Positions 36,160 to 48,628 are shown, numbered from the stretch's first letter. The stretch is DNA of 64,000 nucleotides from Pisolithus tinctorius (GCA_024663395.1 JANFAH010000057.1:186001-250000), one strand, 5' to 3'. The notes: a model not told the origin generated them from the letters alone. Translations and numbers: made by a program.

Positions 36160-37368
36160 TTACAGGTTGCGCATAGTTGGATCAGACATGAGTTCTTCCA
36201 TGGAGGGAAGGCCGCCGCCGTTCTGTACACGATTCATCTGGCAATCGTGATCAGTGCAAGAAAACCATATAGGGAAACGGATACGCACCATATTTGCCAC
36301 GGATGGATTGGACATCATCCGCTCGAGTCCGCCATTTGCCATGAGTTGCTGGGCCATCTGCATCATCATTGGGTTGTTCATCATACTTCCGAGATCGGGC
36401 ATGCCGCCACCTTCTGCCCCACCAGCGCCGCCCATGTTGCGGAACATGTCTGCCAGACCGGCCATGTTAGGGAGTCCACCTGTACCTGCTCCACCGCCTG
36501 CACCCCGGGTAGACGCTGAGGAAGGTGAAGAGGGTCGCAGTTGATCCTCTGGAATTAGTGGAGGCGGAGAATCGTCGTCGTCTGACACGCGGTCAAGCGC
36601 GGATTTAAGTCCGGATTTGAGGTTCTCGTTCGTCGGATCTAGTTCAGTACCTTTTTTGAAGGCGTCGGCTGCAGCACGATAGTTACCAAGCGTGTAATGT
36701 GCATGACTATTGGGAGAGGTCAGAATTGCGCAAAGGCAGGTGGGGAAGACTGCAGTACAGAGGACACGCACCCTAATCTCGAATACGCCTTAACGAAGTT
36801 CGGATCAACCTCGATCGCACTCTCAGCGTCGAGCACTGCGGCAGCGTTATCGCCCTTGCTCGTGTGTGCAGCGGCGCGATTAGAGTAAAACACGGGATTG
36901 GAAGGGTCAAGGGCGATTGCGCTCGTGTAAGCATCTATTGCAGCGGTATAATTCTTGGCATTCATGTGCGCGTTTCCTTTAGCTTTGTGCGCCTCCGCCT
37001 GTTTCTTAGTTTCTGCTGACGGTGGAGAAGCCTTTGTGGTGGAGGGGCCGCCGGACGAGGGAGCGGTAGACGGAGACACCTTATGGCGCGTCTTGAGGAA
37101 GACCTCGAAGATGGACTGGAGTGTTGCGGGCTTGATGGTGAGCTGTTCGCGTTGCCTGTCGTCCGACGGATCGACCCCAAAGGCCTCGCCGATACACTGG
37201 ACTGCATGTTGTTGGTCGGTGAATGATATAGACGATTAGATATGACGGTCGCGACGTACTTGCTACCTCCAGCCCTTCCCTGTCGTCCTGCTTGATGGTT
37301 CCATCATCTATGGACTTGTTCAGGAAGTCGATGATGGAAAGCACCAGCTGCTGTTTCCTGTCTGCCAT
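36160..37368 (-). CDS. SGT2: Small glutamine-rich TPR co-chaperone Sgt2 (SGTA)
   Basis: Four exons on the minus strand: 37260-37368, 36772-37201, 36289-36706 and 36160-36237; 344 residues. N-terminal SGTA dimerisation domain ([33 protein letters not shown]), three TPR repeats ([55 protein letters not shown]), then a Gly/Met/Asn-rich C-terminal region ([29 protein letters not shown]). In yeast Sgt2 hands tail-anchored proteins to the Get4-Get5 and Get3 machinery and binds Hsp70/Hsp90 through the TPRs. The end [13 protein letters not shown] is typical. It is divergent from PRP19 with 117 bp between start codons. Confidence 0.95.
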
Positions 37369-37485
37369 GCGATTGCGCGTCTTATCCTAATGGCACGAAG
37401 TACGAGAGGGAACGCCAAACAAGACACAAACAAAAGAGTCGACACAGCGCATCTCCCCCCGGTTATAGTCATCGACAACGACGAG
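37369..37485. promoter_or_regulatory. 117 bp divergent promoter, SGT2/PRP19
   Basis: Shared upstream region of two essential-type genes. An in-frame ATG at 37390 could extend PRP19 by 32 residues but the family starts at 37486. No TATA box seen. Confidence 0.55.
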
Positions 37486-39148
37486 ATGTACTTCTGCGGT
37501 ATATCAGGCGAGGCACCTCAGGACCCGGTCATCTCTGCAAAGTCTGGTCACGTTTACGAGCGACGCCTCATCCTCAAGTACATCACCGAAAATGGCACAG
37601 AGCCGCTCACAGGTGACAAGCTGGAAGAGTCCGACCTGTTGACCATAAAAGCCAGTGCGTGTCCCCCCCGCCGTATTCACGTTTCCTACACACTGACACG
37701 CCACTTGAACCCAGGTCCAAAAGCTGCAGCACCGCGCCCACCAACCGCGACCTCCATTCCTGCTCTCCTACACACCCTCCAAAACGAATGGGACGCGCTT
37801 GTGCTCGAGACTTTTGGCCTCAGGCAACAGTACAATAATACTCGACAGGAACTTAGCTACGCGCTTTATGCACAGGATGCTGCTAACCGCGTAATCGCAC
37901 GACTCGTTAGAGAACGTGACGCTGCAAGAGAGTACGTCTCGCAACTTTCCCTGTGACAAACCACCGGTCTCCTTACGGGGCATTTGATTGCTTTATAGAG
38001 CGCTTTCCAATGTTCAAGCTACCCTTACTGTGACACCCGCCCCTGCAAATGGTGGAGACGTCGATATGGCAGAAGAGGGCGGGGAAGCAGCACCTCAAGA
38101 AGGTGTCCTCCCAAAGGAAATCGTCGACGAGATCGACAAGACACAGCAGGCCCTCTCCACCACGCGCAAAAAGCGCAAGGTCCCGGCTGGATACACCTCT
38201 GCGGCGGGCGTGAAGACGTTTACAGCAAAACACACTATTGCCTCTCTGCACTCCCCATCCCCTGCCGGTATCAACTCCATCGCCCTCTCTCGGTTTAATC
38301 TGGGTCAGTTTGTCACGGGCGGGAACGACAAGATTGTACAACTATATGATAGGGGGACAGATAAAGTTCTCGCTACTCTGAAAGGGCACACGAAACGCGT
38401 CAACCAAGTCGCCTTCCGCGAACGTGAAGGAGATCCCACACTCGTGCTCTCCGCAGGCGCAGACAAGACTGCTAAAATATGGGCGCATGACGAGGCGTCT
38501 GGGGAGTACCAGCCTCGCGCAACGATCCGGACGCATAAGAGTGATGTAACAGGCATCGTTGTCCACCCAACCTCGACGTTCGTTATGCTCTCATCCCTCG
38601 ACAAGACCTACTCCGCGCACAATCTCTCAGACTTTGCCCAAGTGTACCACTCGGCGCCGTCTGAGGATCCTTTCACCGCGCTTGGTGTTCACCCCGATGG
38701 AGCGCTGTTAGCTCTCGGAACGCCAACTTCGAAGATCCAGATATGTGACGTGCGTTCGGGAGAGGTTGCAGCTTACATTACTCCACCCGAGGCAACTACC
38801 GGCCCATTCACAATCAATACCCTGTCCTTCTCTGAAAACGGGTACCATCTGCTTGCTCCGGACAGTTTGTCCTCCGTTGCGATCTGGGATCTCCGGAAGA
38901 TGAAAGCGGCCCACTCGATTGCACTAGGCGACTCGTTTAAAGTTAGCAGAGTCGTGTATGACTGGGGCGCGCAGTATCTCGGCGTCGCTGGGAACGAAGG
39001 CGTTCGGCTGTATGCTCATAAGACGTGGGAAGAGCTCATTCGATTTGATGATGTGGCTGACGTGACGGATATCGTGTTTGGCGAAGAAGGGAAAGAAATC
39101 TGGGCGACTAGCGGGAGGGAGGTAAGAATTTGGGGTGTGCCAGAGTAG
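37486..39148 (+). CDS. PRP19: Pre-mRNA processing factor Prp19, U-box E3 ligase, WD40
   Basis: Three exons: 37486-37654, 37715-37931 and 37999-39148; 511 residues. The N-terminal U-box ([17 protein letters not shown], then [13 protein letters not shown]) is followed by the tetramerising coiled coil ([28 protein letters not shown] region) and seven WD repeats ([51 protein letters not shown] at the end). Prp19 scaffolds the NineTeen complex, ubiquitinates Prp3 and stabilises U6 in the active spliceosome. Met 37486 is chosen because all homologues begin with this M-x-[FC]-C motif; the longer open frame is lysine- and arginine-rich and looks non-conserved. Confidence 0.96.
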
Positions 39149-39847
39149 GTGTACATACATCTGTCCGTAATTCTTTTCTATTGTCAAAAGATTTCTGCCT
39201 TGTGCGACGCGTTTGTAGGGTCCAATTGCTCGTGACGCGTGGCAAGTTCAACGTTCAACAGTGACTTAGAACGAACTAATCGTTCAAGGACATTCAACTG
39301 AGTAGGTAGAACGTGTCCCGTTTACTATTAGCTGACCCTGCTGCTGGTCTCGTTGATCCGTTCACTATCTGGGCTTCCTGTAGGGCTTTTTGTATGCCTA
39401 GCTGGTTAGTGAATAAATAACAGGTATCCTTGCTCAGCAGGATTTTTCGACAATAATCCATGGATGCCAGGCTTTGCATAAGCGGGGCAAGAACGCTTTG
39501 GTAGTGGCTGTAAATTGGAGATGGATTGCAAATAACCAGTACATAGTACATTACGATGTGCACGGCTTTCAAAAAAAAAAAGTGAATGCGAAGAAGAATA
39601 ATAGTAATGCAAAGGTAAGTATGTATCCAACAATTGATATGAAAGATTGTGAGTGCGGTCGGAGCATAAGGGCGCAGGAATGATGAAAAACAATTGATCC
39701 ACTACAGGCCACCCATTTGTCAAAGAAAAGAGAATCTACAGCTCATAAAAAATACAACACTGATCATCCACTGAGAAAAAAATTCGTTGCATACTCGGCC
39801 GGACTGACTCAAGGCGAGCAATGTTGCGTTTCCAATTTGTTATGACA
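39149..39847. other. Convergent spacer, PRP19/OPT
   Basis: 699 bp with an A-run at 39571-39581 and other A-rich parts, fitting two long 3' UTRs. Open frames here are short and match nothing I know. Confidence 0.45.
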
Positions 39848-42504
39848 CTACCACGACGAAGGACCAAACGTCTGGCCCTGGGCAACGGTGCGCATTGGCG
39901 TACCAAGGGCATCGGCCGTATTCTGCCATGCGACGTTGCCCCACCAATTGAGCTGGATGCCACCTTTGGGCATCTGCAGTACGAAAAATATGAAGAGGAT
40001 GCCAATAGCGACGCCAGCGTCGAGACCAGCAGAGAGGATGTAGTTGTACCGCATCCACCAACGGAAGTGATATCGGCGCATGAACCACTGGAAGATAAAG
40101 CCGACGAGGACCCAAGAGGAGTAGTTGATTCCGGTTGCTGGGGGGAACGCCCCAATGCCTGCGAAAAGGACAGGAATGTTGATGTACCGCCAGTAGGAGA
40201 GGGGGAAGCGACGAGCAAGATAATAGAATGGAATCGGCAGGACAGCACCAATGAAGAAGAACCAGAGCAAAGGACTGTACATAGTACCAGGGCTGAATAG
40301 GCGCTGCGGCCCGATACCTCCCCAAATTAAGGAGGACGTGGCGAATACGGTAGTGGATGGGCAGGTAAAATAGTCAGGTTGGTTCGGTTGGCAGATGTCA
40401 ACAATATTGGCGAACATCCAGTTCTGTACAGAAATGACTACGAGACTGCTGACGAGAGCGGCAATAACTTGGGCAGTGAACATAAGCCGAGGTGGAATCT
40501 TCATGTAGTGACCGAGCTTCAAATCACCAGAGAACCCAACTGCTTGGGTGGTTCCAGCGAAGGCAGCAGCCTTGAAGATCATAACAGCGATCGGCTTTCC
40601 AGGAAGGAGATAACCGCCAAGAAGTTCGTACATGACGTTTAGCGCGATCTGCTGGTTGGTAATGGCCTGAAGAATGCCAGCGGGGACTGACATCAATGCT
40701 GCAAGAAGCAGGGCAACACAGAGGGCCCAAATCGGGAGGTCTGTCGGGAAAACCTCAACGACGATAATAAAGACGAGAAGCATGGCGATGCCCAGCGTGG
40801 CATACCACCATTGCGGGACCTCTGGGTATGCTTGCATAAGGCGCGAGTGAACATCGCGTTCGTCACGCAGATCACTGCGGAAGCGCCTGACGATATCGCG
40901 GCGGTACCACACTGAAAGTAATTCAAGTTAGGAAGCGTCATCCAAATCACTTGAAGATACGTACAGAGTGTATGCACGACCACAGATGCGAACGCAGCAA
41001 AGGCCACTCCATACGCGATAGCTAGCGTTGCTGGCATGAAAGCAGGAGAGTAGGCTGCGTACTTCGATTCGTCAAAGGTGCCATTAGTGACGATTTGGGT
41101 GGGATCGTAAGGCATGCCCGTATTGTCAAATGTGACGCTAGCTGACATCGGCAAATATTGCATATACCAGGAGTTCGTAACTGAAGATCTCATCAGGAGA
41201 GGCGAATACTATCAACGTGAAAACACCTACAGTAGATGATCGGCGCAATAATCCAGAAGCAGATCACCAAACCAACAGCGGTATTGGCCTCAGACCACCA
41301 CTGCGACAAAGACGTCAGTGTGCCGTCATGCTAAGCGCCAACATCGCAAACGTACCGGCGTAACTAGAGGACTGCCAATATATGAAATCATAGACCAATC
41401 AAAGGTGAGAAGTCCCATGCCCAGACCAGTGGAAGTGCCGAACAAGGAGTTGACCGCTACGTTGGTTGGGACAATCCAACATACCCAGTTGAAGACGCTA
41501 AGTCCCGTCCAGAGGTAGCCTGGCAAAAAGTACCAAAGGAAGCTACACGCAACAACGATAGCAAAGAATTTTCCTCTGGAGATGTGACGGCGCTCTGGTT
41601 TTCCGTACGTTCTGTGTAACGTGTTGAAGAGAGCAGAGTTCACTAGGGCTCCGGGCCAGATCATGCTGCAGGGGTAGACAAGGAACCGTCGGAGAAGACC
41701 GCCCAAAGAGAATCCGATAAGTTGGGTGGCTAGCACAAGGAAGTACTGATAAGAGTTGCTGAGTGATTGATTATAGAAGCTGCGCTGTGTAGCGAGGATA
41801 TCAGTAGCGTACGCGCCATTGACGACAAGATTTGCCATAACAGTGATGACGACGTGTTCCTTGATGTTGAATGGACCGGGATTGAGTGACCAAGTGTAGC
41901 CAAGGGTACAGAAGCGGGTGGTTGGCAAAACACGTTCCAAACCCTTACCCAATGGTAAGGCGGTCAACTGAGCCACAATACCAGTGATGATGACGGAGGG
42001 ATATCGCATAGAGAAGAATTGATTTAGTCCGGATATGAGGACTGCGTAGGATAACCCAAGGAACCACATGCGGAAGGTATTCACAGGCATCGTTGGATCA
42101 TCGACGCTTGATACCGCAGCCCTGACCTCAGGGTACGGGGACTCGCTATCGATGCTTGAGTTAAATGATCGCTCGGATGGCAGGTCCACTTACTCATCAT
42201 ACTCAAACGAAGACGAAGGTGTGTCTGTCCTGGACGCTGTAGAGTACCTCATGGAGCGGTGTGAATGTGACTCAAGATCGGAAGTCATAGTTGAGTAGGC
42301 GTCCGCAGTCTTGTTGTGCTCCAGCTCGTATATCTCGGTGCTGGCGTCCATGCTGGAACGAAAGCCTGCACCATAGTCAAAATTGGGGTCATTCAAGTGC
42401 TCCATGAGGAAATCCACGTCCTCCGGCACATCTGGGATGCCCCGATGGCGGACGGTTGGAAGGACTGCGACATCTGTCGCAGAGGAATACGCTTTCGGCT
42501 CCAT
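39848..42504 (-). CDS. Oligopeptide transporter (OPT family)
   Basis: Five exons on the minus strand: 42194-42504, 41356-42145, 41231-41300, 40965-41180 and 39848-40911; 816 residues. A polar N-terminus of about 110 residues leads into ESPYPEVRAAVSSVDDPTMP, then about 14-16 membrane segments. OPT signatures are SLNPGPFNIKEHV, LFGTSTGLGMGLLTFDWSMI, FKAAAFAGTTQAVGFSGDLKLGH split as seen, and the C-terminal GGIQLNWWGN. OPT proteins of this clade take up tetra- and pentapeptides or glutathione with protons at the plasma membrane; the exact substrate cannot be read from sequence. The gene is isolated, with about 1 kb of non-coding DNA upstream. Confidence 0.94.
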
Positions 42505-43556
42505 GACACAACCAGGTCCAGGAGTGGGGTATGGAAATCAGTCGGAGATGGTGTGTATGGGCGAACTGGGCGTTAAGATGGCAGGGGGGGAGGGGGGGAA
42601 AGCTCTGACCTTCCTGCCATGAAGTTCCGTGGCCTTTTGAGGACGCTCGGTTGGAGATCGCTCGAGTTCAGGTTTTCGTTCCACACCACCAGGACAGGGT
42701 GATTCCTAGTATGGTAATGCCGTCCACTCATGACACGGCACAAGACAATAAGCCCAATTTGATATGAACCAGGCTGGAACAAAAGGCTGGGAGAGCTGCT
42801 AGATAGAACTCGGTATCTCGCAACTACTCCCTAAAGGATTAGCACTGACCCCGGCAGGATGCAACCAAGTATGAATGTCCTTTGCGCACCGAAAGTTCCG
42901 GCAGATAATACCTCTCTCAACCGCCAACTAGCTGTAATCAGGTGACAGATAGTAGCAGTACTAGCGCATAGCAAAGCAACTCCTCGGTGCGGCGGATCAC
43001 CGGGAACGTCTATTGTGTGTCCATGCCGGTTTGAGACATGTACTATTGTCTCGGCAACGTCAATTGGGTTCTGTCCTAAAATCGTAGGACCTTGAAGACA
43101 ATAACGAGTTTTACTAAGGGTCCGGAGATTTACACGGAATGCCGGCCCTTTCCGTCTGGTCATGAATCACCCACCATTTTATTCTCCATTCAATTTCGTT
43201 TCGGAATCATATAAGTTCTCCCCGGGTGATAATACTATTCTCATCACATGTTCTTCAATAAAACGTCACTCCTCAATGGATAACGTGCTCTGATGTAATG
43301 TTCTAGATCAGAAAATTGGGTAGTATCATATAGGATGCTTTTCATAGGAGCATCCAAAGTGTTTATTTCACAGCCACTTGCAAGTTTTCTGGAATAAGCT
43401 GACTTCATGGATTAATGTCGTTCAACTTCGCAGTAGCTAAGGATACATATGTTATTGCGTGTGGCCATACAGAAATTTTGTTGTTAGGGAAGAAGTCATC
43501 GTTTTGAAAAACTGGCCAACATGTGGGGGGAGGCTAACAAGTTGGTAAGTGATAGT
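42505..43556. other. Upstream region of the OPT gene and the orphan gene
   Basis: 1052 bp between two divergent start codons, one of the longest gaps here. A G-run lies at 42577-42588. The open frame at 42831-43163 on minus matches no family. AT-rich, low-coding part at 43170-43560. No gene called. Confidence 0.45.
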
Positions 43557-45722
43557 ATGTCGAATAGTGAGTTTTTTTTTCTGACGTTTTGTTGCTCTCC
43601 AGCCCTACTAATCCACCCGTATTCTTTACTTAGCCGAAGAGGTTGACCTTCCCGTCGTGGAGAACCTCGAGGACTACGTGAACACTGCCCGGTTCGACCA
43701 GGAATGCTCCGCAAAGGCACACTTGCACGCCTCATCCTCGGATGAGAGCAGTGATTCCTCCGACAACGAGAGCATCTGGTCCAGCTCCACCAGCGGACTC
43801 ACTGCTACCACGGTTGAAAGTGATCCCTACAAACCGTCCAGGATCGAAGCTCATCTCTACTATGCGGGTCTCCGCCCAAAAGGTCGCGGGCCCAAGCTCG
43901 TCTATAGAGATTCCTCTGACGTCTATGAGGAACCCTCTGGCCCCGAGGAATACAAGCGACTCATGAGACTGGTTGCCGTTCCAGACGATCATGAGTTCGG
44001 GAAGGATGGCTTGTGGGATAGGGTTCGTGATAAAGTGCGTGGCCTCCTCGTAACGCAGTAATTGCTTGCCTAACGTTCGTTCTAAGGTCGTGGAGCTACT
44101 CGACGCAAAGAATATCGAACCCACATGTGTCGACTTTATTCGATTCACCTGGCTCAACAAGAAGAAGGACCAGGAGATCGAGGAGGGCGCGGAAGAGGAC
44201 GAGGACGACAACGACAACGGCGATGAAGAAGATCTCGACTACGACACCATAGCTCCCATCATGCCTGTCGAAGACGGCGACCGTTACACCACCAACCCTA
44301 CCATCTGGGTGGGTGTAGCGCCCGGTGCTCTCACCGCTACCGCTGCGTTCGACGTAACCAAAGATATTCGCGCCTTCCTTGACGGTCTCAATGTCACCAA
44401 AATCGACATCGCATATCGCGAGACAGTCCCCAAGTCCTCACCCGGTCACGGGTCAGCTCTCTTCCCTACCGTCGAAGACGGCGAGCCTCTCAAGGAGGTC
44501 ATCGACAATGTCTCCGTCGCGCTCAGTCTTCCTATCTCTGGCCTGAAGACCACGATGCAAGGTACTATGGGACCTTACTTCCACGCCGGCAACAGGCTTT
44601 TTGCCGTCACCGTCCGTCATAACCTGTTCCGTCCCGAAGCGGGCAACGCGGAATATAGGTACCACGGTACGTTTGCTTTTGACTTGAGCATCTGAGATCT
44701 TTCTGATTCTGGCCATTCAGGATCTGGACCCAAGAAGGATGTCGTTCTGATGGGCAGCCCTGCCTTCACGAATTACCTGGTCTCCATCCAGGCACATATT
44801 GGAATGCTCCTTGAAACTGTCAAACCTATCGAGAGAAACATCAACACGCTCACAATCAGGGTGCGGAATCGAATCAATCTCCCAGAGTCGCAGACCAGGC
44901 TCGACGAGAACGTGGCCGAGCTCGAGAAGATCCGCGCAAAGATTGACGTGTTCAAGGATTTCTACGTGAACATCAAGAAAGGGTGGAGTAACATCAAGCA
45001 GCGTGTCATTGGATACGTCGTCTGGGCGCCCCCCATCGGTGTTGGTGTTGCACCTCACCAGTACACGCGCGACCTTTGCGTGGTTGAGTTGTATAAAGAT
45101 AGGTTCATGCATCTCATCGGGAACGTGCTCAGTCTTGGTGCGGTGCTAGTTCTGTTTCATTAAATGCGCTAATCTGAAATGTACATCTCTTCTAGGTCCC
45201 GAGTACACCCCATTCAAGCTCAAGGGGTTACTACATGAACGCGACAATGTCCCGTCCGGTTTCAAGTACCCTGAAGATGGTCTGCTTCGTCTCCAAGGCA
45301 TACTCACCGCCGAGCAGGTCAAGAACCCTGACACGAAGAACCTCCAAGGCGACCCCGTTCGTCGTGTTCTCAAGCGCGGCTTCACTACCAACACCACCGT
45401 CGGCACAGTCACCAGATTTATGTCCTTTGTCCGAAAATATTTCCCCACCAGCAATCTAGAGTCGATCGAGTTGCCCATTATTCCTCACGAAAACGAGACT
45501 AGCACGTTCTCCAAGGGAGGTGATTCTGGGTCCACCATCGTCTCCCCCCTCGGCGAGTTTGTTTCCTTGCTCACCGGCGGGACCAACAAAGGCACTGACG
45601 GCTCCGATATCACTTACTCTACTATGTTCGAGTGGGTGTGGGAGCTTGTGCTTGCGGAGTTCCCTGATGCAAACTTGTACTGGGACGACATTCCGGCCTT
45701 CTTGGCCACAGCGGCGGTCTAG
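43557..45722 (+). CDS. Uncharacterised protein with degenerate trypsin-like fold (644 aa)
   Basis: Five exons: 43557-43566, 43634-44034, 44087-44666, 44721-45137 and 45196-45722. I know no functional name; the sequence resembles a family seen repeatedly in mushroom genomes. Residues 1-230 are acidic and low-complexity in part (SSSDESSDSSDNES; EEGAEEDEDDNDNGDEED). The rest shows in order VTVRHNLF (His315), RDLCVVEL (Asp448) and GGDSGSTIVSPLGEFVSLLTGG (Ser580), matching in order and context the His, Asp and GDSG Ser of chymotrypsin-like proteases. A helical insert (about residues 345-420, LLETVKPIERNINTLTIRVR) sits between His and Asp. No signal peptide. Protease activity is inference; the first 10 nt exon is the least certain part. 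Confidence 0.8.
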
Positions 45723-46145
45723 GTTCGTCTCTTTCTTCCATCTTATCCTATCATACCTACCAGTAACTAACAGCCTTTACGTCAAGGAATGGCAACTCGA
45801 CCCTCGTCCTTAACTTTTCTGCGACTCCTTTCCTGTCTTCTTACCCCCACGCTCACTACCAGTTTGTGACTCGTTCTGCGGTTTCGGTGCTCGCTTCTAT
45901 CTATTGGATCGTGATTATTGGTGCAGATAAGATTGCTTTGACCGTTGGGCGGCTGAGAAGGTTCGCGTGCTATCTTTGTCTCGTATTCCTTTGTCCTCAT
46001 AGCTGACGATGTCGATAGCCTGGGCATTGGCCGAGTCGTTCCACATTGTCTTCTTCTACATCCTCTTCACCTCCATAAAAAACTCGGGTTCGCCTCGTTC
46101 GTTGCGAAAGACACCAACGATTAGGTCCTACGTTTTATTTTGATG
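45723..46145. other. Spacer after the orphan gene
   Basis: 423 bp between converging ends. Pyrimidine-rich plus strand with some possible splice-like sites near 45770-46020, but no reading frame that joins to the gene upstream. No gene called. Confidence 0.4.
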
Positions 46146-46595
46146 TCAGTCTCGACATGGATATAGGGGCTTGGGAGCAAACTCGCTCTGTAAGGCAAAT
46201 CTCGACCGCTCCCTTGACGAGCAGTGGATGGTGTTCTTCCAGTACTGACGAACGGTCTTTAAGCATGCCTTCTCGTCGTTATATCTGCCATCAATAGCAT
46301 GGGCCATCATCCGCATGAATTCTTTGGGCGTTTGGAAGTAATCGAGCTTGGCACCGGGTTCAAGGTCCTGGTAGCTGTTGATCACGATGAGTACAATGGG
46401 TCTGAGGCTATAGGAGACGTCGAGGAGGTAAAGTTACGCTCTCCATGTCCCTAGTGCACGCTTGTAATTGGTTTCGGTCCCGGATGCAATAGGTCTCCGT
46501 TCCTGTTTGTTGTTGACGATGCCTTTCTCGTCGGGCGGACTTCGCTCTGCGCCCTTCTTGAGGAACGCCTCGAACGACTTGGCTTTGGGGGGCAT
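46146..46595 (-). pseudogene. Truncated copy of a fungal repeat-borne gene (DUF3435-like N-terminal region)
   Basis: Two exons on the minus strand, 46438-46595 and 46146-46374, give 128 residues: MPPKAKSFEAFLKKGAERSP, then IASGTETNYKRALGTW, then MRMMAHAIDGRYNDEKACLKT and VRQYWKN, ending soon after. I recognise this as the N-terminal part of a long protein family abundant in mushroom genomes whose main body is a DUF3435/recombinase-like domain; that body is missing here. The reading frame stops at 46146 in unrelated sequence. A TATATA at 46653-46659 could still be its promoter. The family assignment is from memory and moderate; it might instead be a small intact gene. Confidence 0.45.
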
Positions 46596-48628
46596 GGCTG
46601 AGAGCTAAGAGTGGCGAGACTGTAATAGAGATCAAGAGCTGGGCCTAGTCAGATATATACGGCAAGGACGTGAGTGGGGAGTGTGTAGAGCATCGAACAC
46701 GAAATAGGACCTCCTTATATAGGGCTAGGAGCATAGCCCCCTCGACTCAAGGATCCCATATCGACTTTGGACTTGGATAAACGAAGCTCATGGACTGGGC
46801 GGTGACGACAAGAATGGTCACGCTTACGCTGTGATATCCCGGACACAGGATCGCGTCGTGGCCATATTTGGAAAGACTCACCTCCAGATAGGCGCTTGTT
46901 CATGTACAGACCTTGGACAAAAACGGACACCCAAAGTTCTGCGACCGTCTATAAGAGTATGTACTGTGTTTCCATAGGCTCACCAACAATGACGCCGTAC
47001 AACGAACGGTGTATTGCGTCGCCCTCGCACCCCATGGTACGTGTAGCCAATTTAGAGCTACACCAATCAATGCGATCCCCTTCACTTTGATCCAAGTAAA
47101 AAATTGACCAGTGTCCATTGTTTACCAAGGCTCGGTCAAGGCTGCTTGTTGCAGGATGCGCACCTAGTCATCGCGCCTGCCGGTCGGGTATTACTATCCC
47201 GCAGCAGAGAACCTGAAGCGTCAACTTCGCCGCTGAAGACGGTGCCATACGATATGCTGATTACCTGCCGGTGAACATATAGCATTCCATCTCGAGTTTT
47301 CCCGCTCCAGTTGGGAACCACGAGCATGAAAAAAATCTCTGAACGACAGCTTCCATCGCGTTGGTGCCACGACTTTTCGTAAGACGCACATCTCCCTCTA
47401 ACACCACCCGAGTTCACCGTTAGTCCAGGTTCCGCTGCACGTTTTAGGACTGCCATAAGTGTCATAGATTCAAAGTTTAGGCACCAAAATCCGCGGAGTT
47501 AACCTATGTAGACCACCTCAACAGCGGCGAGAGCGGAGGAACGGTCCAGCTCCTTGGAAAAGCTATTGACCTGGGCCACACAATGGGAAGGGGCCGTGGG
47601 GAAAGGGATTGTTGACATTCAGGGATCAATCGAACCTCGCGCATCAGAAACCAGAAGTGTATCCGGAGCGGAGAAGATAACCCCTAAAGATTCGTGAAAT
47701 GTGTCCATTGTTCGCGCGTGGCATCTACGGTACCTGTATGCTTGATGAATACTCGAGAATCCAGGTTTTATATACAGCTTGCATCTGCCCATCCAAAAAG
47801 TTACTCCATCCGGAGTATGTGTCGGCATACTCAGATTATAACTAGAACGAAAATCGTCGAGCATTCCGATGTTTTCGTACAACCAGTTCTCCGGGCATTT
47901 ACACTCTTCCTGCTCTCACAGCTTGTGATTGGTAGTGAATCGCATTGCATGCGTTGATGTGCAGGAAGTTCACCTTACTTTGCGGCCTTCTCGCACGCTC
48001 TCGATCCGGTACGTTATGATGGTGAGCAAGTGAATATCTACCGCTTCGGAAGTCGGGTGGTGCCATGCGGGATGAACTTGTGGAACACCTATTATCAATG
48101 TCGACAACAGGTTATACGACGCATCGTTGCTCTCAAAGTGTCTTGCCGGGAACAAGGAAGCGAGGGAGGACGCTGGTGGACAGTAGGTGGAGGCCTTGGG
48201 CTGTACAGTATCATGAAAACTGCTCAGGTCAAGATACGAAACTTCGCAATGATACAAATATTCATTTTGGAAGAGTTGCCGCGAGCTGGTATCACCTCTC
48301 GAGCAGAGCACCCTGCTCCACCGACCAGCAGCAGGATACCGTGCTCTCCACCTGAGTACAGACATGACAGTTAGCGGGCGCGTTTGCTGTGTGCACGTAA
48401 AACGTACTATGCAATAGGGTCTTTGGATTGTAAGGACATGTGCAATTGCAAGGCAGTTGCAGAGTTGTGTAGAGTCGTGTTTGTTGTCGGCTTTCCAGTG
48501 CGGGTACGGACGGGCGCGGTCACTGTTGGCACGGGTTGAAGTCATATTGCGCTGTACCTGTACCCGTGGGCAACCCTAAAAAAGCTTGCGTCCAGATTCC
48601 CAGAATTTGACGCACGACACCTTCCAGC
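46596..48628. other. Gene-poor stretch before ALG10
   Basis: 2033 bp without a gene I can defend. Minus-strand frames are open at 46900-47118 (hydrophobic, KGIALIGVALNW), 47136-47465 and 47619-47900 (WLYENIGMLDDFRSSYN), but they do not splice into one protein and match nothing I know. It may hold a decayed gene or a fast-evolving orphan on minus. The ALG10 promoter must lie at the right end. Confidence 0.4.

Noticed and set aside
37390..37485. 32-residue N-terminal extension of PRP19
   Set aside because: All Prp19 proteins begin directly with the U-box M-x-x-C; the extension is low-complexity and would fill the shared promoter.
42831..43163. 110-codon minus-strand open frame upstream of the OPT gene
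   Set aside because: No motif, no plausible splice partners and a composition unlike neighbouring exons.
46900..47118. Hydrophobic minus-strand frame resembling a membrane protein start
   Set aside because: It cannot be extended in phase through valid splice sites and matches no family I know; kept only as a remark in the gene-poor stretch.
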